Positions 27,672 through 37,158 are shown, counted from the first letter of the stretch. The stretch is DNA of 64,000 nucleotides from Leifsonia shinshuensis (GCF_022606355.1 NZ_JAHHZQ010000001.1:620001-684000), one strand, 5' to 3'. A program made the numbers and translations. Notes: generated by a model not told the origin, from the sequence alone.

Positions 27672-27677
27672 GGTCGG

Positions 27678-28886
27678 TCAGGCGTAGGGCGCGCTGACGC
27701 GCTCGGTCGCCAGGTTCTCCGGGATGGCGTCGAGGTAGCCGCGCAGGTTGCGCCCCGTCTCGGTCACCGAGTCTCCCCCGAACTTCTCGAGCACGGCGTT
27801 GGCCAGCACCAGAGCGACCATGGCCTCGGCGACGACACCCGCCGCCGGCACCGCGCAGACGTCTGAACGCTGGTGATGGGCGGGAGCGGCCTCGCTGGTC
27901 GCGATGTCGATGGTGCGCAACGCGTGCGGGACCGTCGCGATCGGCTTCATGCCCGCGCGCACGCGCAGTACGCCGCCGGTGCTCATGCCGCCCTCGGTAC
28001 CGCCGGCTTTGTCGCTGGTCCGCACGATCGTCCCGTCTTCGGCGACGAGCTCGTCGTGCGCCTGCGACCCGCGGCGCGTGGTCGTGAGGAAGCCGTCGCC
28101 GACCTCCACCCCCTTGATCGCCTGGATGCCCATGAGTGCGGCGGCGAGCTGACCGTCGAGCCGGCGGTCCCAGTGCACGTGCGAGCCCAGCCCCGGCGGG
28201 AGGCCGTAGGCCAGGACCTCGACCACACCGCCGAGGGTGTCGCCGTCTTTGTGCGCGTCGTCCACCTCGGCCACCATGCGCTCGGACGTCGCGGGGTCGA
28301 AGCAGCGCAGCGGGTCGGCGTCGAGCGTCGCCACGTCGGCCGGCGTGGGCAGCGGGGCGCCCTCCGGCACGCGAACCGGCCCGATCGACAGCGTGTGGCT
28401 GACCAGCGTGATGCCGAGCTCGGCGAGGAAGGAGCGCGCGATGGCGCCCAGCGCGACGCGCGCGGCGGTCTCCCGGGCGCTGGCACGCTCCAGCACGGGT
28501 CGCGCCTCGTCGAAACCGTACTTCTGCATCCCGACCAGGTCGGCGTGGCCCGGACGCGGACGCGTCAAGGCGGCACCGCGACCGGTCGAGAGTTTCTCGG
28601 GATCCACGGGCTCAGCGCTCATCACATCGACCCACTTGGGCCACTCGGTGTTGCCGATCCGCAGCGCGATCGGGCTGCCGAGACTCAGGCCGTGACGGAC
28701 ACCGCCCGAGATGTCGAGGGCGTCCTGCTCGAACTTCATGCGCGCACCGCGCCCATAGCCGAGCTTGCGGCGGGCGAGATCGGCGCGGACCGCGTCCAGG
28801 GAGACGGGGACCCCGGCGGGGAGCCCTTCCAGGACGGCGATGAGTTCGGGGCCGTGGGATTCCCCGGCCGTGAGCCAACGAAGCAT
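27678..28886 (-). CDS. aroC: Chorismate synthase
   Basis: 402 residues from ATG 28886. Uses reduced FMN to eliminate phosphate from EPSP. Family marks: [20 protein letters not shown] at the start, [20 protein letters not shown] (about residues 43-62), [15 protein letters not shown] and the C-terminal [18 protein letters not shown]. The frame is open upstream for a further 260 codons, but that part is out-of-family and overlaps the acetyltransferase gene, so ATG 28886 is used. Confidence 0.97.
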   Translation of the reverse strand: MLRWLTAGESHGPELIAVLEGLPAGVPVSLDAVRADLARRKLGYGRGARMKFEQDALDISGGVRHGLSLGSPIALRIGNTEWPKWVDVMSAEPVDPEKLSTGRGAALTRPRPGHADLVGMQKYGFDEARPVLERASARETAARVALGAIARSFLAELGITLVSHTLSIGPVRVPEGAPLPTPADVATLDADPLRCFDPATSERMVAEVDDAHKDGDTLGGVVEVLAYGLPPGLGSHVHWDRRLDGQLAAALMGIQAIKGVEVGDGFLTTTRRGSQAHDELVAEDGTIVRTSDKAGGTEGGMSTGGVLRVRAGMKPIATVPHALRTIDIATSEAAPAHHQRSDVCAVPAAGVVAEAMVALVLANAVLEKFGGDSVTETGRNLRGYLDAIPENLATERVSAPYA

Positions 28887-28927
28887 GACTCGATTCTGGC
28901 ACAGCGGCGGGGTGGCGCTTCGCGTGG

Positions 28928-29431
28928 TTACGCCCGGCCCGCGCCGTCTCCTGCCGCGAAGACATCGGTGTGCACGACGAACGCGTGCAGCAGCCTGTCG
29001 TCGTCCGAACTGAACCCGTGACGCTCGTAGACGGGAACGGCACGCGGGCTGGAGTGCACCGTGACGCGTTCGAGCCCGAGCTCGGCGGCGCGCGCCAGCA
29101 CGGCGTCGATCAGGCGGCCGCCGATGCCGTCGTCGCGCCGGTGCGGCACGACGTACGCGCACTGCAGATCGCCGGAGGCCCGCTCGAACCGCCGCGCGCT
29201 CGGCACCCGGGCGACGACGGCGAGCCAGGTCATGCCGAGCACGAGGCCGTCTTCGACCGCGACGAAGCACTCGTGGGAATCCCGGTCCGCCGCCCAGGCC
29301 GCGAACCGTTCCGCGAAGACCGCCCTGGTGTCGTCGGGCTCTCCTCCGAACTCCCGGATGGAGTCCCATCGCAGGCCACCGACGGCGGCCCACTCCTCGG
29401 GCCGCGCCGGCCGGACGTCGAAGCCGGTCAT
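28928..29431 (-). CDS. GNAT-family N-acetyltransferase
   Basis: 167 residues with a single GNAT fold. The acetyl-CoA-binding motif A appears as [20 protein letters not shown] (Q/RxxGxG/A form, [11 protein letters not shown], about residues 95-110), and motif B as [15 protein letters not shown] near the end. The substrate cannot be read from sequence. It is placed between aroE and aroC with gaps of 9 bp and 41 bp on the same strand, so it is probably co-transcribed; it is not part of the usual shikimate set and may be an insertion into the operon. Confidence 0.85.
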   Translation of the reverse strand: MTGFDVRPARPEEWAAVGGLRWDSIREFGGEPDDTRAVFAERFAAWAADRDSHECFVAVEDGLVLGMTWLAVVARVPSARRFERASGDLQCAYVVPHRRDDGIGGRLIDAVLARAAELGLERVTVHSSPRAVPVYERHGFSSDDDRLLHAFVVHTDVFAAGDGAGRA

Positions 29432-29440
29432 CGCCTCTGA

Positions 29441-30727
29441 CTACTCGGCTTCCGCGGCGCCGGAGCCGTCGTCGAGCGGGGCGCCCTCCGCGTCGATTCC
29501 GACGGCCGTGAGCATGGCGCCGAGCACCTCGTCTTCGTCCGGAAGCGGCTGGAGCGGGTCGCCCGAGACGAAGATCCGCACCTGGAGCAACGCCTGGTGG
29601 GCCAGCATCGCCAGACCGGAGACGACCTTGCCGCCGACCAGCTGCCAGGAGCGGCCGAGCGCGCTGGGCCACGGGTCGTACGCCACATCCAGGAGCACCG
29701 CGCGACGCCGGGTGGAGTCGGTGTAGACCGCCGCCGTGGAGGCGCCGCCCGGCAGGGTGCTGATCACGAGCTCCGGCACGTCGAGCGAGCGATCCGCCTG
29801 CGCGAACGAACGGATCCGCACCATCAGGCCGAGCTCGTGCGCGAGCGGTTCCAGCCAGAGGCTCTTCTGCAGGTCGCGCACGTGCACGTCGACCCGCTCT
29901 GCCCCCAGCTCGGCAGCGGCGACGAGCGCGGACGCGGCCGTCGCTCCCCCGCCGAGCACGTGCACGTACCGTGCGCTCTGCAGTCCGGCTGCGCCGAGCG
30001 CGCGAACGATGCCCGCCACGTCGGTGTTGAAGCCGCTGACGGCGTCACCGTCGAGCAGCACGGTGTTCGCGACCCCGGTCTGCACCGCGACCCGGTCGAC
30101 GGCCGTCAGCAACGGCACGACGGTCTGCTTGAGCGGCATCGTGAGCGAGAGGCCGCGCCACTCCGGCCCCAGGCCGTCGAGGAATGTGGCCAGGCCGTCC
30201 TCGGCGACATCGACCGACTCGTACGACCAGGGAAGGCCGAGGACGTCGTAGGCCGCACGGTGGAGCGCAGGCGATCTGGAGTGGCCGATCGGAGATCCGA
30301 GGACGGCCAGGCGGCGCGCCGGTTCGGTCTCGGGCGCTGCGGGGCCGGTCTCTTCCGCGTCGATCTCGGCCGCAGGCCCGTCGACGTCGTCTTCGCTGTC
30401 GCCGCCGTCGTGATCGCTGTCGCTGCCATCGTGATCGCCGTCGCTGCCGTCGTGATCGCCGTCGCTGCCGTCGTGATCGCCGTCGCTGCCGTCGTGATCG
30501 CCGTCCAAGGGCTCCTCACTGTCGGCCGCAGCCTCAGCCTCGACGATCGCGGCCTCCTCGGCCTGCACCTCGCGCTCGGCCTCGACCAGAGCGGCGATCT
30601 CCGCCTCCGCCGAGGCTTCGGACACGCCGTCTCCGACCGAGGCCTCCTCGGCCGGCACGTCGGGCGCTTCCGCCGGTGTGCGGCTGGCCGCACCGCCGCG
30701 CGACGGGGTCTTCGGTTTCTCATCCAT
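29441..30727 (-). CDS. aroE: Shikimate dehydrogenase domain with long acidic DxDxDG-repeat N-terminal extension
   Basis: 428 residues; normal AroE has about 270. Residues about 140-400 are the enzyme: [19 protein letters not shown] binds shikimate, [14 protein letters not shown] has the catalytic Lys, and [10 protein letters not shown] the catalytic Asp. The nucleotide loop [10 protein letters not shown] is present, but the usual NRTxxR NADP clamp reads VRDLQKS, so cofactor preference may differ. Residues 1-135 are strongly acidic and low in complexity: Glu/Ala-rich ([21 protein letters not shown], likely helical), then five DGDHDGS-type heptads, then more acid. No start codon exists between the extension and the enzyme, and ATG 30727 overlaps the mltG stop by 8 bp, so the extension is really translated. 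Confidence 0.93.
   Translation of the reverse strand: MDEKPKTPSRGGAASRTPAEAPDVPAEEASVGDGVSEASAEAEIAALVEAEREVQAEEAAIVEAEAAADSEEPLDGDHDGSDGDHDGSDGDHDGSDGDHDGSDSDHDGGDSEDDVDGPAAEIDAEETGPAAPETEPARRLAVLGSPIGHSRSPALHRAAYDVLGLPWSYESVDVAEDGLATFLDGLGPEWRGLSLTMPLKQTVVPLLTAVDRVAVQTGVANTVLLDGDAVSGFNTDVAGIVRALGAAGLQSARYVHVLGGGATAASALVAAAELGAERVDVHVRDLQKSLWLEPLAHELGLMVRIRSFAQADRSLDVPELVISTLPGGASTAAVYTDSTRRRAVLLDVAYDPWPSALGRSWQLVGGKVVSGLAMLAHQALLQVRIFVSGDPLQPLPDEDEVLGAMLTAVGIDAEGAPLDDGSGAAEAE
30398..30502 (-). repeat. Five 21-bp tandem repeats in aroE (DxDxDG heptads)
   Basis: Five units of 21 bp (30398-30418, 30419-30439, 30440-30460, 30461-30481, 30482-30502); the last three are identical. Each encodes D-G/S-D-H-D-G-S/G, i.e. 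the DxDxDG pattern of EF-hand-like calcium loops. Confidence 0.9.
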
Positions 30728-32390
30728 AGCCGGGGTTGTCCTTCATCCACTGCTGCCATTTCGCGACCGCCGCATCATGCTCGGCGACCGTGGTCGAGAA
30801 GATCGTCTCGCCGGTCTTGAGGTTCCAGGTCACGAAGAACATCCACGGGCCGTCCGCAGGATGCACGACCGCGTTGATGGCCAGGTCGCCCGGGTTCGAG
30901 ATCGGACCGACCGGGAGTCCCGAATGCGCGTAGGTGTTGTAGGGGTTCGACGCGTCGGCGCGCTCGGCGTCCGTCGTCTCCACCCGGTGCGTGTTGCCGG
31001 TGCCATAGGCGACCGTGGCGTCCGACTGCAGGTCCCAGCCCTGCGCGAGCCGATTGAGGAACACCCGGGCGACCTTGGGATAGTCGTCTTTGAGGCCGGC
31101 CTCGCGCTGCACGATCGATGCGAGCACGACCGTGTTCCACCGGTCGCCCGGGGCGACTCCTGCTTCGTCCAGGGCCTGGAACGACCGGTCGACCATGGTC
31201 TTGACGACGTCGTGCGCCGTCGCTCCCGGAGCGAAGGTGTACGTCGCGGGGAACAAGAAGCCTTCGAGCGTCTTCGCCTCGGGCGGGAGGCCGAACTCGG
31301 CCGGATTGGCCGCAGCCTGCTGCAGTTCGGCGAGCGGGATCTTGGTCGACTCCGACACCGTCTGAAGCGCGTCCTTCTCCGCCGTCCCTTCCGGGATGAC
31401 CGCAGTGTTCTGCATGCGGCTCGCGGGATCCTGCAGGGCGGTCAAGGCGGCCTGGGCGCTCATCCGCTTGGCCAGCTTGAAGACGCCGGGCTGGAACTGG
31501 ACCTCGGGGTGTTGACGGAGCAGCAGCTGGTAGAAGGCGTCGTAGCTCTTCGTGACACCGGCTTTCTGCAGATTCGTCGCGATCGAGTCTCCGGTGTCAC
31601 CCGACTTGATCGTGAACATGACCTGGCCGGTCCCCGTCCCCGTGTAGTCGTTGTCGACCGGCGACAGCGCCGTGATGAGCTTGGCGACCTGGGGCTGGAA
31701 CGCCGCGTACGCGCCCCCGGCGAGCCCAGCGAGCACCGCGACGACTACCGCGGTCACGACGACGGGCTTCACCCAGCGCCGTCTGCGCTTGGGCGGCTTG
31801 TCGTGCGAGAGGTAGTTCTGCTGCCGCCACGCCAGCGGGTGCTCCGGGTCCCCTCCACCGACCTCACCGCGATCGTCGGCCAGCGGCGAGAAGATCGCGT
31901 GCACCGGGCTTCCGGCGACACCGTGGTCGTCGGCTGCCGCACCGCGCGCCGCTTCGTGCCGCGCCGCCGCGCCGACCGGCTCGCGGCCGAGCTCCGCCGC
32001 CGCCTCGGAGCCGACCGAGATCGGACCGGTCACAACCGAATCGAAGTCCAGCCCGGCGAGCGTCGCCACCTGGGCGGTCGTCTCCGCCGGAGGCGGGGTC
32101 CACGGACCCGGAGTCTGCGGATGGCGCTGGTCGACAGGCGCTGCCGGAACGTCGGCCGCCGCGTCTTGTCGGGCCGCCTGTGCTTCGTGCGCCTCGCCGG
32201 CCCCCTGCGTGGACTTGGCTTCCTGGGCCTCCCTGGCTTCCTGGGCCTCCCTGGCTTCCTGAGCCTCCCTGGCTTCCTGAGCCTCCCTGGCCTCCCGCGC
32301 CTCGCGGCGGGTCATCGGCTGCCGGTTCACGGCGGGAAAGACGGGCGGCTCCGGCTTCTCCTGCGGGTTCTGCGACAAACTAGGGTCCAA
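30720..32390 (-). CDS. mltG: MltG-type endolytic murein transglycosylase with long repeat-bearing cytoplasmic N-terminus
   Basis: 556 residues. Cleaves nascent glycan strands at the outer membrane face and so limits peptidoglycan chain length. A cytoplasmic region (1-195) contains four EAREAQ-type repeats (about residues 28-55) and Pro/Ala-rich linker. It is followed by KRRRRWVKP and one transmembrane helix (about 205-228), a LysM-like part (VMFTIKSGDTGDSIATNLQ) and the YceG catalytic domain, with the predicted catalytic Glu in ASIVQREAGLKDDYPKVA near residue 428. TTG at 32390 (overlapping ruvX by 11 bp) is the longest start; an internal ATG near 32315 (MTRREAREA) would remove the first 25 residues. 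Confidence 0.92.
   Translation of the reverse strand: MDPSLSQNPQEKPEPPVFPAVNRQPMTRREAREAREAQEAREAQEAREAQEAREAQEAKSTQGAGEAHEAQAARQDAAADVPAAPVDQRHPQTPGPWTPPPAETTAQVATLAGLDFDSVVTGPISVGSEAAAELGREPVGAAARHEAARGAAADDHGVAGSPVHAIFSPLADDRGEVGGGDPEHPLAWRQQNYLSHDKPPKRRRRWVKPVVVTAVVVAVLAGLAGGAYAAFQPQVAKLITALSPVDNDYTGTGTGQVMFTIKSGDTGDSIATNLQKAGVTKSYDAFYQLLLRQHPEVQFQPGVFKLAKRMSAQAALTALQDPASRMQNTAVIPEGTAEKDALQTVSESTKIPLAELQQAAANPAEFGLPPEAKTLEGFLFPATYTFAPGATAHDVVKTMVDRSFQALDEAGVAPGDRWNTVVLASIVQREAGLKDDYPKVARVFLNRLAQGWDLQSDATVAYGTGNTHRVETTDAERADASNPYNTYAHSGLPVGPISNPGDLAINAVVHPADGPWMFFVTWNLKTGETIFSTTVAEHDAAVAKWQQWMKDNPGYG
32217..32306 (-). repeat. 18-bp tandem repeat encoding EAREAQ units in mltG
   Basis: Four units of 18 bp (32217-32288) that differ at one position, followed by a degenerate fifth unit to 32306. 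They encode Glu/Ala/Arg-rich repeats likely to form a charged cytoplasmic helix. Confidence 0.85.
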
Positions 32391-32847
32391 TGCTCGGTTC
32401 GACGGGATGGCCCGGCGGACGGCCTGAAGCGCGCTCCGCGTCGAGGGCGTGCTGCAAAATTATCGTGGCGGCCACCTGATCCACCACTGGACGCGCGCTT
32501 TTCGAGTTCTTGCCCGACGCTCGGAGGGCCGAATGCGCCGAAACGGTCGAAAGCCGCTCGTCCACCAGCCGCACGGGCACCTCGACCTCGGCTTCGAGCG
32601 CTTCCGCGAACGAGACGGCGTCCGCCGTCGACGCGGTGTGCGCGCCCGAGAGCGCCAGGGGTAACCCGACGATAATCTCGAAAACTCCGAGTTCGGTCAC
32701 AATCCCGGCGATCCTGCGGCGATCCGCAGCGTCTTCGGAGCGAGCGACCGTCTCCAGCGGTGTCGCCAGCATCCCGTGCGGGTCCGAACGGCTCACGCCG
32801 ATCCGGACCTTGCCGACGTCGATGCCGAGCCGCACTCCGCTCCGCAC
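32380..32847 (-). CDS. ruvX: Putative pre-16S rRNA nuclease / Holliday junction resolvase-like YqgF (RuvX)
   Basis: 155 residues with an RNase H-like fold. The first strand RLGIDVGKVRIGVSRSD supplies the catalytic Asp, VGLPLALSG follows, and LVDERLSTVSAHSAL holds the conserved DERL motif; DQVAATIILQHALD near the end has the final acidic residue. Family members are implicated in 5' maturation of 16S rRNA and, in mycobacteria, in Holliday-junction processing. GTG start 32847, 3 bp after alaS; 11-bp overlap with mltG. Confidence 0.94.
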   Translation of the reverse strand: MRSGVRLGIDVGKVRIGVSRSDPHGMLATPLETVARSEDAADRRRIAGIVTELGVFEIIVGLPLALSGAHTASTADAVSFAEALEAEVEVPVRLVDERLSTVSAHSALRASGKNSKSARPVVDQVAATIILQHALDAERASGRPPGHPVEPSIGP

Positions 32848-32850
32848 GCG

Positions 32851-35508
32851 TCAGCCGATCGCCGCGACCACTGCGGAGAGCGCGGCGGGGATCGCCTCGG
32901 CATCCGTGCCGCCACCCTGCGCGAGGTCGGCCTTGCCGCCGCCGCCGCCGCCGAGGACGCCGGCCGCGGTCTTGGCGAGCGCACCGGCGTTCACGCCGGC
33001 GTCGCGTGCGGCCTGGTTCGTCGCCACGATGACCACGGGCTTGCCCGCGGCGCGCGCCGCCAGCGCGACGGTCGCCGGGTCGGAGCCCAGCCGCTCGCGC
33101 ACGGTCGTCACCAGGAGGCGCAGGTCGTCGGCCGAGTTCAGCTCGCCGGCATCCTCCGCGACGACCGTGACGGCGCCGCGGCGGGTCGCCGACTCCAGCA
33201 GTGCCGGCACCTTGTCGAGCACAGCACGCGCCTCGAACGCCTGGATGCGCTTCTCGGCGGCCTTGAGGCTCGCCATGAGGTCCGCGATCTTCTCCGGGAG
33301 CTGCTCGCGCGGGGTCTTCAGCGCGCCGGACAGCTGGGAGACGATGGTGCGCTCGACAGCCAGATCCTGGAAGGCCTCCAGGCCGACCAGCGATTCCACC
33401 CGGCGGTTGGTCGAGCCGACCGACGACTCGCTGACCAGATTGATCATGCCGATCTCAGCGCTGGTGGACACGTGCGTTCCCGCGCAGAGCTCGCGCGACC
33501 AGGGGCCGCCGATGTCGACCACGCGCACGACATCGCCGTATTTCTCTCCGAAGAGGGCCATCGCGCCCAGCGCCTTGGCCTCGGCGAGCGGGAGCTCGCG
33601 GGTCGTCACCGGGAGGTTGTCACGGATCGCGTTGTTCGAGATCTCCTCGATCTCGCTGCGGGTCTCCGGCGACAGCGCCTGGTTCCAGGAGAAGTCGAGG
33701 CGGAGGTAGCCCGCCTTGTTGAACGATCCCGACTGGTGGGCGTTGGGGCCGAGCACCTGGCGGAGGGCCGCGTGGATGATGTGCGTGCCCGAGTGCGCCT
33801 GCGTCGCGCCACGGCGGTACTGGGCGTCGACCAGGCTGGTCGCGGGCGCCCCCACGCCGACCTCGCCACTGCGGACGAGCACCTTGTGGCTGATCAGGCC
33901 CTTCACCGGCTTCTGCACGTCGAGCACGTCGAGCTCGTAGCCCGGGCCCACGATCGTGCCGGCGTCGGCGCTCTGCCCGCCCGACTCCGCGTACAGCGCC
34001 GTGGCACCGAGGATGACCTCGGCGATCTGGCCCTCGCGGGCAGCGTTGACCGATTGGCCGTCGACGATCAGGCCGAGCACGCTCGACTCGGTCTCGAGGT
34101 CGGTGTAGCCGGTGAACACCGTCTCGCCCTGTGCGCGGAACGCGCTGTAGACCGACAGGTCGGCGAGAGCGGTCTTCTTGGCCTTGGCGTCGGCCTTCGC
34201 CCGGGCGCGCTGGTCGGCCATCAGCGTGTCGAACGCCGCGCGGTCGACACTGAGCCCGGCCTCCTCCGCCATCTCCAGCGTCAGGTCGATCGGGAAGCCG
34301 TACGTGTCGTGCAGCAGGAACGCGGTGTCGCCCGCGAGCTGATCGCTGCCCGCCTTGCGCGTATTCGCGACCGCGGTGTCGAGGATGCTGGTGCCCGATG
34401 CGAGCGTGCGCAGGAAGGTCTCCTCCTCCGCGTATGCGAGTTGCGACGTGCGGGCGAACTCGGCCGCCACCTCCGGGTACGCAGCCTTCATGGCGTCGCG
34501 GGAGGCCGGGAAGAGCTCGGGGAACGTCGCCGTCTCCACGCCAAGCAGGCGCATCGCCCGGACCGTGCGGCGGAGCAGGCGGCGCAGCACGTAGCCGCGC
34601 CCCTCGTTCGACGGCGTCACGCCGTCGGTCATCAGCATCAGCGCGCTGCGGACGTGGTCGGCGACCACGCGCAGTCGCACGTCGTCCTCGTGGGCCTCGT
34701 TGCCGTAGGGCTTGCCCGCGAGTTCCGCCGCGCGATCGAGGACAGGGCGCACCTGGTCGATCTCGTACATGTTGTCGACGCCCTGCTTGATGAACGCGAC
34801 GCGCTCGAGACCGAGACCGGTGTCGATGTTCTTCTTGGGCAGGTCGCCGAGGATCTCGAAGTCGGTCTTGCCCGTTCCCTCCCCACGCAGGTACTGCATG
34901 AAGACCAGGTTCCAGATCTCCACGTACCGGTCATCGTCGGTCGCGGGGCCGCCGTCGACGCCGTAGGCCGGGCCGCGGTCGAAGAAGATCTCGGAGCAGG
35001 GGCCGGCCGGGCCGGGCTGGCCGGTCGACCAGTAGTTGGTGTCCTTGCCGAGGCCCTGGATGCGCTCGGCCGGGAGCCCGGCGACGCGGCTCCAGATCTC
35101 GCGCGCCTCGTCGTCCTCCTCGTAGACCGTGACCCACAGGTCCTTCGGGTCGAACCCGAGGCCCCCCTCGTCCTCGGACGACGTCAGCAGCTCCCAGGCG
35201 AACGTGATCGCCTGCTCCTTGAAGTAGTCCCCGAACGAGAAGTTGCCGCACATCTGGAAGAAGGTTCCGTGCCGCGGAGTCTTGCCGACCTCGTCGATGT
35301 CGAGGGTGCGGATGCACTTCTGGACGCTGGTGGCGCGCGGGAAGGGCGCGGGCACCACACCGGTCAGATAGGGCACGAACGGGACCATCCCGGCGACCGT
35401 GAACAGCAGCGACGGGTCGTCGCTGACGAGCGAGGCGGACGGGACGACGGTGTGACCGCGCGTGGCGAAGAAGTCGAGCCAGCGGCGGTGGATTTCAGCA
35501 GTCTGCAT
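32851..35508 (-). CDS. alaS: Alanyl-tRNA synthetase
   Basis: 885 residues. Class II synthetase: N-terminal catalytic core (1-450, LFTVAGMVPFVPYL, SFGDYFKEQAITFAWE). The editing domain has zinc-type motifs HSGTHIIHAAL and RELCAGTHVS (about residues 575-680). The C-terminal coiled coil and DHHA1-type C-Ala domain end in the Gly-rich GVLGGGGGGKADLAQGGG near the terminus. ATG 35508. It is followed by ruvX 3 bp downstream. Nothing unusual was seen. Confidence 0.98.
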   Translation of the reverse strand: MQTAEIHRRWLDFFATRGHTVVPSASLVSDDPSLLFTVAGMVPFVPYLTGVVPAPFPRATSVQKCIRTLDIDEVGKTPRHGTFFQMCGNFSFGDYFKEQAITFAWELLTSSEDEGGLGFDPKDLWVTVYEEDDEAREIWSRVAGLPAERIQGLGKDTNYWSTGQPGPAGPCSEIFFDRGPAYGVDGGPATDDDRYVEIWNLVFMQYLRGEGTGKTDFEILGDLPKKNIDTGLGLERVAFIKQGVDNMYEIDQVRPVLDRAAELAGKPYGNEAHEDDVRLRVVADHVRSALMLMTDGVTPSNEGRGYVLRRLLRRTVRAMRLLGVETATFPELFPASRDAMKAAYPEVAAEFARTSQLAYAEEETFLRTLASGTSILDTAVANTRKAGSDQLAGDTAFLLHDTYGFPIDLTLEMAEEAGLSVDRAAFDTLMADQRARAKADAKAKKTALADLSVYSAFRAQGETVFTGYTDLETESSVLGLIVDGQSVNAAREGQIAEVILGATALYAESGGQSADAGTIVGPGYELDVLDVQKPVKGLISHKVLVRSGEVGVGAPATSLVDAQYRRGATQAHSGTHIIHAALRQVLGPNAHQSGSFNKAGYLRLDFSWNQALSPETRSEIEEISNNAIRDNLPVTTRELPLAEAKALGAMALFGEKYGDVVRVVDIGGPWSRELCAGTHVSTSAEIGMINLVSESSVGSTNRRVESLVGLEAFQDLAVERTIVSQLSGALKTPREQLPEKIADLMASLKAAEKRIQAFEARAVLDKVPALLESATRRGAVTVVAEDAGELNSADDLRLLVTTVRERLGSDPATVALAARAAGKPVVIVATNQAARDAGVNAGALAKTAAGVLGGGGGGKADLAQGGGTDAEAIPAALSAVVAAIG

Positions 35509-35579
35509 GGGTTCCGGTCATTCGAGGTGGTGCGAAAGTCGAGTGGGGAGGTGCGAAGAGGCGAGGAGTGGCGACGGGT

Positions 35580-35771
35580 TCAGTCACCGTCGATGGCGGA
35601 ACGGATCTCGGCCTCGCGCTGACGGTAGCCGTCTGACACGGCCTCCCCGAAGTCACGGGCCTTCTTGTCGAGCGTGCCGAAGAACTCGCGACCCTTGGGG
35701 GTCTCGTTGACCTTGTGGGCGACGACGAAGCCGACGGCGACGCCGATCAGGAGCCACAGGAAACTCTTCAT
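35580..35771 (-). CDS. Small single-pass membrane protein between alaS and DUF948 gene
   Basis: 63 residues from ATG 35771: one N-terminal transmembrane helix (FLWLLIGVAVGFVVAHKV) followed by a charged amphipathic segment (GREFFGTLDKKARDFGEAVSDGYRQRE). A longer frame to 35810 exists, but its extra 13 residues are atypical. Small proteins of this layout occur at this site in actinobacteria; function unknown. It lies 50 bp downstream of the DUF948 gene, suggesting a membrane pair. Confidence 0.75.
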   Translation of the reverse strand: MKSFLWLLIGVAVGFVVAHKVNETPKGREFFGTLDKKARDFGEAVSDGYRQREAEIRSAIDGD

Positions 35772-35820
35772 TGCAGGATCTTCCCTCCGTGGATGTGTGC
35801 GTGAGCGCACTCGCGCAAGT

Positions 35821-36198
35821 CTAGTCCGCCTTGCGCCGGGAACGGCCGGTCGCGCCCGGCACCCGGAAGGCCGCGCGCACCGCCGCGCTGAAGCCCGCCA
35901 GCTTGATCAACGGACCGCCGACGGTCGCCGCGAAGAGGGCGACGAGCGCCGACACGTTCCCGGTGACGTCGGCCACGTTCTTCGTGATGACGTCGACCCT
36001 CGCGAGCTGCTTGTTCGTCTCCTGCAGGGTGGTCGCCGTCTCGTCCAGGATGGGCGTGATCCCGTCGCTGGCCTCCTTGATGGCGTCGCGCGTCGAGTCG
36101 AGCACGCGCCCCAGTTTGAGCAACGGGACCGCGATGAACCCGACGAGCACGGCGAACACTCCCGCCGCGATCAGACCAGCGATGTCGCCTCCGGACAT
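35821..36198 (-). CDS. DUF948-family membrane protein
   Basis: 125 residues from ATG 36198, chosen for its strong GGAGGGAG Shine-Dalgarno 5 nt upstream. One transmembrane helix (IAGLIAAGVFAVLVGFIAVPLL) precedes a coiled-coil-prone region (TRDAIKEASDGITPILDETATTLQETN..) characteristic of DUF948, ending with a basic tail. DUF948 proteins resemble the membrane-anchored helical segments of general-stress and methyl-accepting proteins; no function is established. It neighbours alaS in many actinobacteria. Confidence 0.85.
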   Translation of the reverse strand: MSGGDIAGLIAAGVFAVLVGFIAVPLLKLGRVLDSTRDAIKEASDGITPILDETATTLQETNKQLARVDVITKNVADVTGNVSALVALFAATVGGPLIKLAGFSAAVRAAFRVPGATGRSRRKAD

Positions 36199-36355
36199 GT
36201 CGGCTCCCTCCATTCCGAGACGGGCATACGTCCAGCGTAACGGGAACGCGGCGGACCGGAACCCCGTTGCCGGGAACGCGCGAGAAACGCGGAACGGGGC
36301 CGCGGCCGAAGCCACGACCCCGTTCGCGGGAGTCTCTGCTGTCGAGAGCGCTGCC

Positions 36356-36979
36356 TCAGCGGGCCGCGTAGTACTCGACGACCAGCTGGACCTCGCACGT
36401 GACGGGGACCTCGGCGCGCTTCGGGCGGCGCACGAGGCGGGCCTGGAGCTTGTCGATCTCGACCTCGAGGTAGCCGGGCACCTTCGGCAGGACGTCGACG
36501 TGACCGCCGGCGGCCGCGACCTGGAAGGGCTCGCTGCCCTCGGAGCGGGCCTTGACGTGGATGAGCTGACCCGGCTTCACGCGGAACGACGGGCGGTCCA
36601 CGATCTTGCCGTCGACCAGGATGTGACGGTGCACCACGAACTGGCGGGCCTGCGAGATGGTGCGGGCGAAGCCGGCGCGGAGCACCAGCGCGTCGAGACG
36701 CATCTCGAGGAGCTCGACCAGGTTCTCACCGGTCAGGCCCTGGGTGCGGCGCGCCTCTTCGAACGCGATGCGGATCTGCTTCTCGCGGATGCCGTACTGG
36801 GCGCGAAGACGCTGCTTCTCGCGCAGACGCACGGCGTAGTCGGAGTCGGCCTTGCGCTTGGTGCGGCCGTGCTCGCCCGGGGCGTACGGGCGCTTCTCCA
36901 TGTAGCGGGCCGCCTTCGGGGTCAGGGCGATGCCCAGGGCGCGCGACTCGCGGGTCTTGCTGCGGGAACGTGAAGACAC
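36356..36979 (-). CDS. rpsD: 30S ribosomal protein S4
   Basis: 207 residues. Primary 16S rRNA-binding protein. SRSKTRESRALGIALTPKAA at the N-terminus has no zinc cysteines (zinc-free form), and the S4 RNA-binding domain (about 95-160, LEMRLDALVLRAGFARTISQ, HILVDGKIVDRPSFRVKPGQ) is intact. GTG 36979 has an AAAGGAAA Shine-Dalgarno. As usual in this phylum it is outside the alpha-operon, here a single gene with its own promoter and a structured leader. Confidence 0.97.
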   Translation of the reverse strand: MSSRSRSKTRESRALGIALTPKAARYMEKRPYAPGEHGRTKRKADSDYAVRLREKQRLRAQYGIREKQIRIAFEEARRTQGLTGENLVELLEMRLDALVLRAGFARTISQARQFVVHRHILVDGKIVDRPSFRVKPGQLIHVKARSEGSEPFQVAAAGGHVDVLPKVPGYLEVEIDKLQARLVRRPKRAEVPVTCEVQLVVEYYAAR

Positions 36980-37075
36980 GGTTTCCTTTCGGTTTTCTCT
37001 CTACGAATGTTGGTCGCACGGCGCACAGGGGCGCCGTGCGCAGGGTTTTTCACCTGCAAGAGAGAGGGATTCACG

Positions 37076-37138
37076 CCAGGGACGCCCGGCTACAGGGCTG
37101 TTCCCGTCGAAAGCGCATCTCGGGCAGCCGCTCCCTGG
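37076..37138 (-). promoter_or_regulatory. Structured 5' leader of rpsD (nested and competing stems)
   Basis: Outer stem CCAGGGA/TCCCTGG pairs 37076-37082 with 37132-37138. Inside, GGCTG/CAGCC (37096-37100 with 37125-37129) and CCCG/CGGG (37103-37106 with 37121-37124) form a long hairpin with a 2-nt bulge. CGGCT (37087-37091) can instead pair with AGCCG (37126-37130), so the inner part can switch partner. Candidate S4 autoregulatory leader, by analogy with r-protein leaders; no matching family is named. Confidence 0.5.
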
Positions 37139-37158
37139 ACGCGCTTCTAGGCCCGTCG

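Noticed and set aside
30398-30502. Regular 21-bp repeats considered as a CRISPR array
   Set aside because: The units are contiguous without spacers and encode in-frame protein heptads inside aroE.
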